64,000 bases of DNA from assembly GCA_000181795.3 (NCBI GenBank), contig CM012953.1, positions 7,537,033 to 7,601,032 of the forward strand, in the 5' to 3' direction. The DNA comes from Trichinella spiralis (lineage: Eukaryota; Nematoda; Enoplea; Trichinellida; Trichinellidae). Each line of letters opens with the position of its first letter. The first letter of the stretch is position 1. The notes under the pieces are model-generated. The model was not told the origin of the DNA, made no database searches, and saw only the letters and a program-made list of their open reading frames with translations. Position numbers and translations under genes: made by a program. This document shows positions 37,860 through 50,000 of this stretch, one piece after another.

Positions 37860-38979
37860 CGAATGAATTTTATTTTTAATCGGTTGTGAAAATATGTTTC
37901 GAAACTCAATAAATAAACTGATAAATTTGGCAAAAGAATTTCGGCTCTGATTAAGAAATTCAAGGAAAATTACAAATAATTTATTAACTGCTTATTACAT
38001 TTCGTATAACATGACAAATTATGAAATAAATATTACAACAAATGTAACTTTTCATAATACTTAAATATCAAAATACTGTAATCACCGGTTTTCATTAATG
38101 TTCTTAAAAGTAATGAAAATTACCGATATCAAATGCAAATATGCACATAACCGATTACTATATAAATATAAATTATTACAATTCATTAAATATATGAAAA
38201 CAAAAAAGTAAAAAATTAATAACTAATTTTTCACTACATACAAAACGACAACAAGATTCCAACTAAATTATAATTGAAAAATCTTTTAAAGAATGTTAAA
38301 AATGAAATTATGTAAAAAATAATTGACTCTTGCATATTCAGCTTCACGATATGAAAATTATTCAAAGAATTCAATAATGATTTACTTTTATCAAATATGA
38401 AAGTTTACATATTTGAAAAATAAATATCAGACAAGAAAAAATGAAATTTATTAATATTGTAATGTTTATATATTATAATAATCCTACTAATTAATTTAAT
38501 GAATAACATTACAAAACGGATGGTAACTAGAAATTTAAGAAAAGCATTAAAACGCTCTATTCTTTGACAAAAATTTTTTTGAAGTGAATGATTTAAATAT
38601 ATATTTCAAAAATTATAATTACCATAATCTGAAGACATATTCATAATAACTCTAAATGAATAAATGCTTGTATAAAAATTGAGGAAGCTTAAAGTTGTTT
38701 GAAACTTACTGTGATATATGATAATGAAGTAATATTATGCAATGTATTGCAATGCAATTTTTAATTATGTAACGTTAGATTTTTATCTTTATATATATAA
38801 TTCAATATTTTAGACGTAATGGTTATATAATTTTTGAAAAAAACTTAATTGAAATTCCACTTTGGCATACAACATATTTTTCACGTGCCTTTCGCTTCCT
38901 TTGATGCCCTACGATTGCAAACACTTTTGCACTTTTACATACAACAACACGAGTTTCACCAAAAGGGGCTTGGCCGGAT
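37860..38979. other. ICE2 5' flank
   Basis: Very AT-rich with no supported exon. It should contain the ICE2 promoter, for which no clear element was seen. Confidence 0.4.
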
Positions 38980-39500
38980 CCCACTATTTTATTTGCATTA
39001 TCACGTTAGCTGATATGCGTGAAGCTATAAAAAAGTGGCAGAATCTCGAATCTCCCGGAAGCCTGTTTTTTTTGACTCAAGTGGTCGAAACTATGTCTTA
39101 TTTTTTGTGATTGGCTGTTTCCTGATAAGGTGCACTTGATTGATTAATAATTGGCTAATGACTTATGCTATTTTATTAGCTAATCATTCTGATAAGTGAT
39201 TGGGAGAATAACTTGTGCTATTTGATTTGTTACTTTGTATTAATCATAGATTGGATGATTGCTGTTTAACCACGTTTTTTCAAATATGGAGTGCATTACC
39301 ATTATATTATCTTAAATCGAAATAAATAAGCATTTACCATTTTTCAAAACAAAGGTTTTTTGAAACATAATGCAATAGAGTTAGCTCAGTTTTGTCACTG
39401 TGTTACCCTAAGTTATTTTATTTGCATTTTCACGTTAGTTGATATGTCTGAACCTATAAAAAGTTGCAGCTAGAATCAACCGGAAGCTTGTTTTTTTTCA
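38980..39500. repeat. pair of diverged direct repeats
   Basis: About 38984-39070 and 39417-39500 are two copies, roughly 430 bp apart, of a unit holding TTTTATTTGCAT, CACGTTAG, TGATATG, CTATAAAAA and CCGGAAGC. Both contain a TATA-like CTATAAAAA. They may be fragments of a mobile element or a duplicated promoter. Copy identity looks about 80 percent by eye. Confidence 0.6.
39110..39200 (-). mobile_element. fragment resembling the LTR U3 near 61930
   Basis: Read on the minus strand, this segment (AATAGCATAAGTCATTAGCC, and later ACAGCCAATCAC) resembles 61928-61985 (AACAGCATAACTCATTAGCC, then ACAGCCAATCAA). It sits between the two direct repeats at 38980-39500, suggesting they are parts of one old LTR-type insertion. 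Confidence 0.4.
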
Positions 39501-42500
39501 AAAAAATTTCTATTGTCGCGGTAGTGATAATTAATGGATATGTTTTGCCTTAAGCGTCTATCGTGTCGCCTAACGCTCTTTGGTTTGCTAGCAAAGACAG
39601 CTTTGTAATGACGGTTTTTCTTCGCAACGACATCAATAACGTGCGAACACATAATGACCAACCGATATTTATTCTTTTAATCTTCATCCGTTTATTCTTT
39701 TAGTTCTTCTTCCTATTTCTGTTTACGTTGTTAAGATCGATATTTACGTGCAGCGCTTTTATAGCAAAATCTCATAAGAACAGCAATGCGGAGTCATTAA
39801 ATTGTCGCACTCTCGCTGCAAAATCTGGACTGGTAAACAAAAACTAGATATAGATAAGTGCATAGAATAAGTTCTAAACAATAAGACCGTATACTGGCTT
39901 CATATATATATATATATTGTTTTTTAGAAGTTTGCTTTAGAAGCGAATAATGTGCGCAAAATAATTTCTGAAATTCATTGAAAGCACAAATTCATTTGTA
40001 TTTTAATAAGATGTACACATAAAATAGAATTAAATTGATCTTAGGAACGTTAATAATGATAGTTTGATTTAGTTCACATGTTCTGTTTGGAACGTAATCA
40101 CAAGCTTATCGTCTTTTCACAAAAATTTCAACAATTTTGTAGCTTATAAATAAATATTTCCCAGTCTGGTGCACAGTTGTGAAAATGGCATGAATTTTCA
40201 TAATGCGAGTAGTGAAATTTAAAAATATAACCATTATAATTTAGCCTCGAATATGACAATTGCAAGTTCTGTTAATTTTTTTTATAATTTGTGATCATAA
40301 ACCGTATTAAAATGATTATTCATTTACAGTTATGAAGAATACTTGTAAATTCCATCCATAAACGTATTTGTTTCTGTTAGTTCTTATTTTACAATTAAAA
40401 TTTCAAAACCTGAAATACAAATGCAATTTATTTTCATACATTTTCTTAATTTCTGTTCAATATTCGACAACAATGTCGAAAGCAGAAAAATTTAGCTTCC
40501 ATGATGCAAGATATTGTAAAGAGAATAATTAAATAACCGTTTTATCATTTTCTAAGATTTTAGAAGAATTTTCAAAATAATCAAAGAATAAAAATCGAAA
40601 AGGAAAACTTTTAGCAAAAGATGTGTGCCGGGAAAACGTGTTCTTTGACTTCCTGTTTACCAATATAAAATGTATTTTCTGTTGCATTTTTTTCTCGTCT
40701 TGCATTCAACAATAGTATAAGTTTCTTAAATATTAGTTTTGACAGAACAAGTCTATTAAAAAAAATTCACGTGCTCTCAACAGACATACGTTAGCATATT
40801 AAAAATAAATCAGTTTTGCCGTACGCATAGATTGAACTTTGAAAGGTTGTCGTCACCTTTGCCACATTAGACTGTGAAGTGGAATTCAAGTTTGTTATGA
40901 AAACTTTATAAAATTAAAGTTTTGCTCCAATTTCGAAGCAATTATTCAAATGGTTTTTGCTTTAAATCAATTCACGACAAATAATAAAATTTAATAAGAC
41001 AACGTGTTGTTTTTCTTCTCTTTTTAATTATGGAAAAAAAGAAAAATTGCCTGATTTTTTTCATTTTAATTTGACGTAAAAATATTTTTCTTGCAAACGT
41101 CGAACGCTTACTAATTGATCATTTCTAGATTTGTCGAATGTTGCACAGTCACAATTTTTGAATAAATTTTCAGTTATTTCAAAATTAATTGCAAATTTAA
41201 ATTTTCAGAAAAAAAACTAAAAAATAATCCATAAAAATTATTAATAAAACAATTTTAATTTCAAATTATTGTATTTCAAATCTATTGAACAACATGATTA
41301 TTGCAAATGCATATGGTAGAGATAAAAGATAATAAAGAACTGTAATGTAAACAATTTTGTTACATTGAATTGCTGCATTGAGAAAAAATGTCGATTTTCA
41401 CGAAACAGTAAGAAAAGTTTAATTTTTTGCATATGTTCAAAATTTTAATCATTTTCCAATAAATAAATAAATAAATAAATAATGGAAATTTCATTTCAAC
41501 GAAAAAAGAGAAAAGGGATTATTTTATGTTCTGTTGAAAAGCATTCGTTGCATATGTATACAGTTCTGCTTGGGGTGGGGAAAAAATTTGAAATTGTGAT
41601 TGATCAACATGTTTTGAAGTTTTGATGCAACGGACGTTGCTTAAAGTGGAATGAAATTGATCGATCTTGGCAATTATCGACGAACCGTTGGCAGGCTTGA
41701 TTTTTGGCCGCTAATCTTTTGAGACTGCCCTTCGCCAGCAAAGGGAACGGCTCCTACGTGTGCAATGTTCAATTTGATTGATGGAACCGCTGATTACTGT
41801 TGCGCCGGCGCCCATCTTGCTCAACAATTTTATGCTTAAAAGCCGGCAAAAATTGCTCTTGTCAGCTTTGGGCGAAAATTTTCCCACACTGTTGGTTCAC
41901 CGATTTTTGACCATCGGTACACTTAGCATCGGCGCTGTTGTTCATTCATCACTTTTTTTCCATTTTTTCCTACTACTACTACTACTACTACTGCTGCTGA
42001 TAATAATAATAATTCTTTTTATTCAACAAATCTTTCACCAAGTAAGAGAATGATTTGAGAAAAAAAAAACAAATACTTAATTCTAACAAAATAATGATAA
42101 TAGCTTTTACTGCTTGTGCTTGCTCGATTAAGCGAACACTAGCTTGTGGCTTTTGATTTAATATTTTTTTCATTGGTTAGTAAAAAATTCATTCATCTCT
42201 TTTTTCTGTGAATCATTTGTAATTTTGAATCAGCTTTTAATCATTTTGACATTTCATCGATACCAACAATTTATTAATTTAATTATTAAATGACAGACAG
42301 AAATAAATTTGATGGAATTATTTTTTACAGTTGTTGTAAGTTTATTTAAAAATTCATCTGTCAACGACGGTTGACAAGTGTAAATGATGACGGCAATGAA
42401 ACCGTGTAAAGATAACAGGGCACTTCATTCATTTAATTGTATTATTTACTTTAATCCATTTTGTTCTTCCCATAATTTTATCTAAATTAGCCGTCTGACA

Positions 42501-44973
42501 AATTTTTCAATTTATTAAAATTAAGATCCCCACTAATCTTCTGGTAGATTATAATAAATTAAAATTTTATTCTTTTTCTTTTTAAATGATAATTTTACAA
42601 CGAAAATGAATTCCCTTTCAATTATTCTGTTATAAAGAATTTGGAGACCAGTTTCAAGTGCTGCTTTTTCAATAAAGCTAACCCAATTCTTGATCTGTTG
42701 AAAATTGCAAACAATTCAAGTTGTTTAAATTTAATTAATTGTGCAACTTTTTGTTGCGTTTAACATTTTTTTCAATGCACAGAATTCCACTCTTTATCTT
42801 ATTTTATTCTTTTTCAATCTGCTTAATTATTATCATCATAGAAATGATTGAAAATCACGTGTTTATTATTTTCGAATATTTTTGCATGCTCATTTCAAAG
42901 CCCCTACGTGCCTTCTTTTGACAGAGGTAATCATTTAAATCTGCAGCTGTTCATCGTATTATTAGAAATAAATAATAATAATTCAAGTCTCTTCTTTGCC
43001 TTATGTTCTTATGAAAAATTATTTTTACTACGTTCTTGACATCATCAGCTCTGAATCATCATTATCATTTGATAGCTGCGCATTTTTTTTCTTTTTGAGT
43101 AAAAATTGCATTCAACATTTTCTTGTTGCAATTATTTTTTATAAAAATGAGCAGAGTTTTAAATATTATTCATCATAAATAAAAAGAAATGTGCATAGCA
43201 ATGACGTTCATAAAAATATTCATGAAATTATTTTAGCTGTTTGAAAAATTTTCTGGTCTTGCAAAATTAAAATTATACGACAGCTAAATATAAACCAATA
43301 TGCTTGTTTACATTTTTTGCAATAAATATCGTTAAAATATTTGTAAATTATTCTCAGGTTATTAATGTATTCACTAATATTTTAATCGTTTCGTGTTAAA
43401 ATTCTTCGTGCTAACAATGGAATAAACAATAAGCGTGAATATCATGCAAAATTGCATTTAACACATTTGCCAAATTTAAAAAAGTTTATAAATTACACCT
43501 TTTGAATTATGCCGGCGGCTCTTCTGTTATGTTAAACTGTTCACTTCTGGTTTAGTTGACGAATGTTGAAATCATTAAATTATCAATGAAATTATTCAAT
43601 GACCTTGACCAGAATCAGTCTAGTTTAAAGTAGTAAATTTGAAGACATTTTAATGTGGAAATAAAGATGAATATTAACTTGAAAAATTACCTATAGTTAA
43701 TACTCATTCATCACGACATTTTTTTCTATACATTATATACTACATCATATTATTTGTCCAAGACGTGGGATCAGTTATATAAAGCACATAATCAATCTAA
43801 ATTCAGTTATAAATGTTCGTTTTGTTTTTCAGCCGATTATTACATATAAAATTGAAATTGTCATTTTTCACAAATGCAAAGAAGACGACAATTTATCTTT
43901 TTTTTTCTTATTCCTTGATTGTTGAAGTTTTAATCAAAGCATCATCAGCAGTTATTAGTGCTTTGTTCGATTGTTAATTGTTTTGCGACTGCTTTATTGA
44001 TTAAATGTTTATTTAAAATATTTATTTATCATTGAGAAATTATTGTTTCTATATTTGAAATGCAACTAATTCACAGGAATTCATGATAATTTTATTAAAG
44101 CATGGCTTTGCGATAATGTTCATTGTTGATGATTATTTTAGCTAATGCGCATTAATGACTTCTTTGTTGGCGCTTGCATGGAAGTCGATTACTTCACAGA
44201 GATGAGATATGCAGCAAATTTGATTGCAGTTGTGAATTAAAATAAAAACTGAATTTAACAGAAATAACGCTTTACTGGAAAATCAATTTGAAATTAAAGA
44301 ATTTGTTTTAATCAAAATTTAGGAAATAAAATTTTAAGAAAATAAATGCAAACTTTTGAATTTTTAAATAAAAAAATGACGCATTTATTTTGAAAACTAA
44401 ATTTCGGGTCATTTGAAACCATTTTTACAATTTAACATATTAGAATTATTAGTCATTTTTAAAGTAGCATATTTTGTATCATTATCGCCAAAAAATGTAT
44501 TCTGAAAAACTTTCTTCAGTAATTTGCACGAATCGTTTGACATTGTGTAAAGGAGTGTATTTTGAAAAGGTATTCAAGTTAAGAAATGGAATACTTTTCT
44601 TTTAAATATTGTGCACATTCATCAAGAACGATTTAATATTATAATCTGTTTAATAATTCATTGTTAATTAACTATATCGAGAAATTATATAATAAATAAG
44701 ACTTCCATGAACTGTTTGCATTTGAATACACTTAGCATTTGCTGTTATTTTATTTTGAATCCAAAGCAAAGAATATGGTTCACTCAGGCGCCATTAGTGC
44801 AGATTTGATTAAGATCAAGTAAATATTATTTATTTTTAGCATAAATTCAAGTTTCAAAGCAGCATCTAAAAATAAAACAGCAATTTCTTTAGCAATCAAT
44901 TTAAACTTGTACTTGAATATCGATTTTTAGCATAAAAGTATACTGTAAACTACGCTGCCCACATAGTCGATTG
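39501..44973. other. gene-poor region
   Basis: AT-rich DNA without supported genes. A GC-richer island at about 41620-41950 stands out, including GTTGCGCCGGCGCCC; its open frames resemble nothing I know. It is followed by (CTA)n at 41969-41998. Confidence 0.4.
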
Positions 44974-45047
44974 GCGTGCGGTTGCAGAGCACGCTGCAGT
45001 TCTGCAACTTGTAACGCTGCCCTGCTTTGACGATTAGTGCCGCACGC
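44974..45047. other. nested inverted repeats in the trehalose synthase 5' flank
   Basis: Outer arms GCGTGCGG (44974-44981) and CCGCACGC (45040-45047) are perfect 8-bp complements. Inside, GTTGCAGA (44981-44988) pairs with TCTGCAAC (45001-45008). The motif ACGCTGCCC also occurs twice nearby. It could be a structured RNA element or a promoter-proximal palindrome about 550 bp upstream of the start codon. Confidence 0.4.
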
Positions 45048-45590
45048 TGATTTATATCGCTTCACAGTGCAATGTGAAATTTGCATTTTTGCTTTTTGCA
45101 TTTTTTTAAAAAAATTTTTTTATGTTTCTTTTTTTTCAGGACGTCATTTTTTGTCAGGTGGAAGAAAATTGAAGAAAAAAAAAATAAATCAATGTTTTAT
45201 ATTTTCACAGCTGGGATGTTGTTGACCCTGTTATGTAAATATTGTTTCAGGTCAACCGTATGATATGATTTTCTTGCACAGATGCACGCAGGCTTTTTCT
45301 CTTTCTCTGTCGCGTGACACGGGCTTATGGTTGCTTTCACTTTCAGCTTTAAATTCTCTGTATTTGGAAAAGATTTCAAAATCATTTTATTCAAATCAGT
45401 CTGCTGGTAGTGCTCAGCATGAGTGAAGCGTTTTTATTAATTGTTTGTTTTTTTGTCTTCCCAACGCGGATCTTGCCGGTGCAATCGCGTCCTGAAAGCA
45501 TCTTCCGCCTGCTATTTGATATTGTTTAAATTGAGTTGTTAATTTAATTCCATTTCTTCGAGTTCAGAATTCTCTAACGACACTACACGA

Positions 45591-47682
45591 ATGACATTGC
45601 CTCCGTCGAAACCGTCTGACAGTAATTCTCCAAATTCGGAAGCGAACGACGAAGAAGGGAAATGGAAAGAAAGTGAGTATGATTTGGCATATTTAAATTT
45701 GTTCTTGCTCCAAGAGTTTGTTGTTTAATGGGATTGTTTGTCCATTAATTAATTAATATTTGTTGTATAATTTGTGCCTTGGTCAACATCTGAGGTCGCA
45801 ATTATCGTTCGTTAATCCCCCTTTGGGCAGCAAAATTGAGCAGGTCAAACAGATATATTTGCTGCTGCTCTGTGTGGGATCTTTTGTGGTGGTTGTTGTT
45901 CCATTATGACACTGTTGTCGAATGGGTCTGTTTCAGCACGTCCAAGACCGTCGGCTTTCAACCGAAGATTCTCCACCGACGAAAGGAAAGAATTTTCTCG
46001 TTTCAAAAAAGAAGTGCACAATTGTTTGAGATTGATGGGCGAAGATGTTGAAGAATTTCGTTCCGAGCTGGAATCGAACGAACCACCGAAAATGGAACTG
46101 CTGCGCAAAGTATCCGTGATGTTCGCCCGTCGGTGGAAGTTGAAAGACGAACTTTCCGAGGTTGCATTTCGCGGTCTGCTTCTCATTTTGGAACACTGTC
46201 TCGCCTACCAAGTGACCAACCACGATGCTTTTGCTCACTTTGTCGAAGTTCTCGGCTATCATACTGTATTTTTTTGGAAGAAGTCAGTTCCACTGCTCTA
46301 CGACAGCGATATGCAATTCGGTACCGCTTACCGCGATGCTCTACTGCTCAGGTAGGTTCGATCCGTTTTTCAGGCAATTTGCAATGCAATATCTCTCAAT
46401 TTTGCATTTCATCCCATTTTTTCTTTGGTTGGAGGTATTTGTTTCCAGTTTAATAAGGCAAAAAAAGCAATTTGATTTTATACAAATTGTCATGTTGATT
46501 TTTGTGCATTTGCAAAAATGCATCCCTCGATCAAGACGAATCAGTTTTCCATTGAACAAACAAAGACACAGACAATGTTTGTCCATTTTTGATTAGCATC
46601 ATATCACCGTGGACTGCCGATTTCTTTCGAATAGAATATTCTATTTGCAAATTGATTTCGAAGCATTTTTGCAACAACATCTTTCAATGCTGAAGAAAGC
46701 AAATATATACATTTTCCCAATTTTTATTATTAATTTTTTACTCAACACTATTAGTTAATAGAATTTTGTTTTGTTTTTCATGAAAAAAAACATATTCGAT
46801 ATGAATGCAATTGAGATATAAAAAAAGGGGGGAAACAATTTTCATTTCAACTTCTTTTTTTATTAATGACAAGATGTTTATGATATTATTGGACATTTTA
46901 GAAAATTATTGGCAGCTGGTTTGCTAGGCGATGCAAATGATGCACATGTTTTTAAATACTTTTATAGCATGCTTCTTCAGCATTGAAGAACATCGTCGGC
47001 ATGTCTTATTAGCTTGTGACGAAATCAAGCAAGAGTAGTGAAAAACAATAATTTTAGCAAACAGTGTTTATCGTTGGCTTGATATGATAATAAGTTTTAT
47101 TTTGATCAGTTAATTTTGTTGACGTTTTCATTTCTGCTTTGTTGAGTGTTTGTGAAAATTATTTATCTATCTCTATATATATATATATATATATATATTT
47201 ATTATTGTTTCAGTTTGAAAGACTGGTTGTCAAGTGTTTTCGACGATTCATTTAATTAGTGCTAAACTTTACTGTTTCTCAGTTGATTGCTTATTGACAC
47301 ATAGTAAGTCTTCTAATGGTTTTTGGTAATAAGGGAAAAGTTTTAATTTTGTATATATTTTTTAAAAATTAACAACAGTAGTAAATAATTCTGGAAAATG
47401 TAGGTTGCTTTATTAATAATTAAGTTTTCAGTATCTGTTGTTGGTGTGGTTGATTTAGCTGTCATTTATTGTAATTTTATCGTGAGAGAAATATTTAAAC
47501 ATTTTTGCAATTTTATTTTTCAAACATAATTAATTGTGAAATGTTTACAAAGTTGTTATTCATAAACTTTGTGTAAACATTGCAAATGAATGAATGATGA
47601 GAGAAATGCAACTATCAAAACAACAACAGTAAAGTAGGAATTTGATTGATTGCTTTATTCTGACGACAGGAATGTGAATGAA

Positions 47683-47713
<31 letters not shown>

Positions 47714-49291
47714 AATATGAATGCGAACCGGAAACTTGTTAGTTTCATCTATTGCGTTTATGCATGTATTTATTGGATAATGAATATTAATTAATTAATT
47801 AATTATTGAATCAGTAAATTGAGCAATGAGAGGAAGATTATCTTATTCAAAGCAATCAGGACTGTATATGTTGTTCATTAAATGAAAATGAATACAGATG
47901 AAGTTTGCAGGTAGTTTGATGAATGAGTGCGGTTTAAATAATTGAGAATTTTTAACGTTTTCACAGTATATTTAACAGTTTCATTTTGACAAGTTGAAAA
48001 GATTGCTGCTGAACCAGCAACATGCTTTCTAATAGTAATCAGGACGTCACATTCGTTAATATACAATGTAAATTATTCACTATTTGCAAATGTATGTGAT
48101 GTATTGGAATTTTCTCTCATAATTCTCTTGCTCACGGGCATTATATTCTTCTTGGGGAGGTTCTTCTGTTTTTAATTTTGACAAGTTCAACATTTGACAG
48201 TGACATGGATGAAGATTGTAACAATTTCATTTATTATTAAAATATTTTTGTTATAGTATTGTTTGAATTATTGTGATAAATTGGTTAAATAAATAAATTT
48301 GCAATCTTATTACAGCAAGAGCGAGATTGTTTTGGTTAGACGATAATTTTTAAGAATTGCAAAATCGATCGGTGATTATGCAAGATAGTTTTTATTATTT
48401 TTATCTTCTGTTGTTGTTGCTGCTGTTGCTTGCAGTCGTTCAATTGAGTTGGATGATGTGAGCTGTTAAAGCGGTTTGGAATTTTTTTTCTGCTCATTTT
48501 GAATTATTGATGATGATATGCGCGTTGAATGTGTTTTATTTCCATTGACCACACGTACATTGTATAGAAATGAATGAATGAACAGCGTGAAAAATGGCGG
48601 AATTAAATTATCGATATAGTTTTTATTACCATTTCCAAATTTGAGTTGTGAGAAATTGCAGCTTTTGTAATCCATGAATGGATTTTATGAATGTTTGTAG
48701 AGAACAACAGCTAGAGATTCGAAAGAAAAATGGAATTGCATTTATTATTTTGACACTAGGTGTGAATTTCGTTGAAATTTTTTAAAAGTTATTTTTATTC
48801 AGAGCTTTTTGTTTTGCTAATTTGTCATTGATTTTTGAAATTGGAGAAAATTGCAATTTGCTTTGATTAGATCATTGAAATGTAGAAGCTGAAGAGGGGA
48901 AGTAGAGGAGGGGGGAGAATGTTCAGCTAGCGAACGGATCGATCAGTTTTTAAAATCAAAACTTTTCCATATGAAATTATTTTTCATTGATTAATAAATT
49001 GGCAAATTTGTAATTTTCAGTTTAACAATATACGATGTGAATCACGATCGGAATCGTCTTCGAGAATTGTTTGCCGCCGTGCCTGGTCTGAGGGACGCGC
49101 TGTTGGCAAAGCACGCGAAACGGTTCGAAGAAGCTTACCACCATTTGGTGCTACGACGGCTGAACAGCGTCGGGGTTTCGTCCACCAACCAAGCAATATC
49201 CGAAACCAGCGTTTTGGATTTGCTCGTCGATCAGAACAGCTTGGACGAAGAGGACGGCGACGCCCACAAAGAATACAACAACAACAACAAC

Positions 49292-49340
<49 letters not shown>

Positions 49341-49908
49341 GCTCCAGGAACCATGAAACCCGCGCCTCGTTGTCCACCGACAGCAGCGGCGGAAATTCAC
49401 ACGAAGCTGAAACTCCAGGAATGGTTCTATCGGGCGGCCTGTCTTCGGGCCACTTTCAGGTAGTTGCTACGAATGAAAACGCTTGCATATTTAATTTAAT
49501 TTAATTTAATTTAAATTTGAATTAGCTTGTCTTTTTATAAGTTATTGGATATAATGAGCTTTTTCCTCCGAAACTTTGACTTAGGCATGCGAGTGAAAGT
49601 TTGCACAGAGACAGTTGAGTGTCGGGTATGTTGTCGTCGTACTGTTTGTTGTGGGATAAAATGCATATTTCTTCTCGCAGTTGCCTTTTGCACACTTTTC
49701 CATGGTGGTTTTCATTTCATTTTAATTGATTATTATTTTTTTAATTGTATAGCACCGAATTTTAGGCAATTTGAAATTTCCTAATAGCTTGTTAGTGTTG
49801 GTAATTATTGGTGGCAAAGTATTTTATTGATTTTGTCATTTTGTGGGTGGAAAGAGTTTGAATAAGTGAAATTTCAGTCTTAATTTTCACATTTGCTTAA
49901 TGATGTGT

Positions 49909-50000
<92 letters not shown>

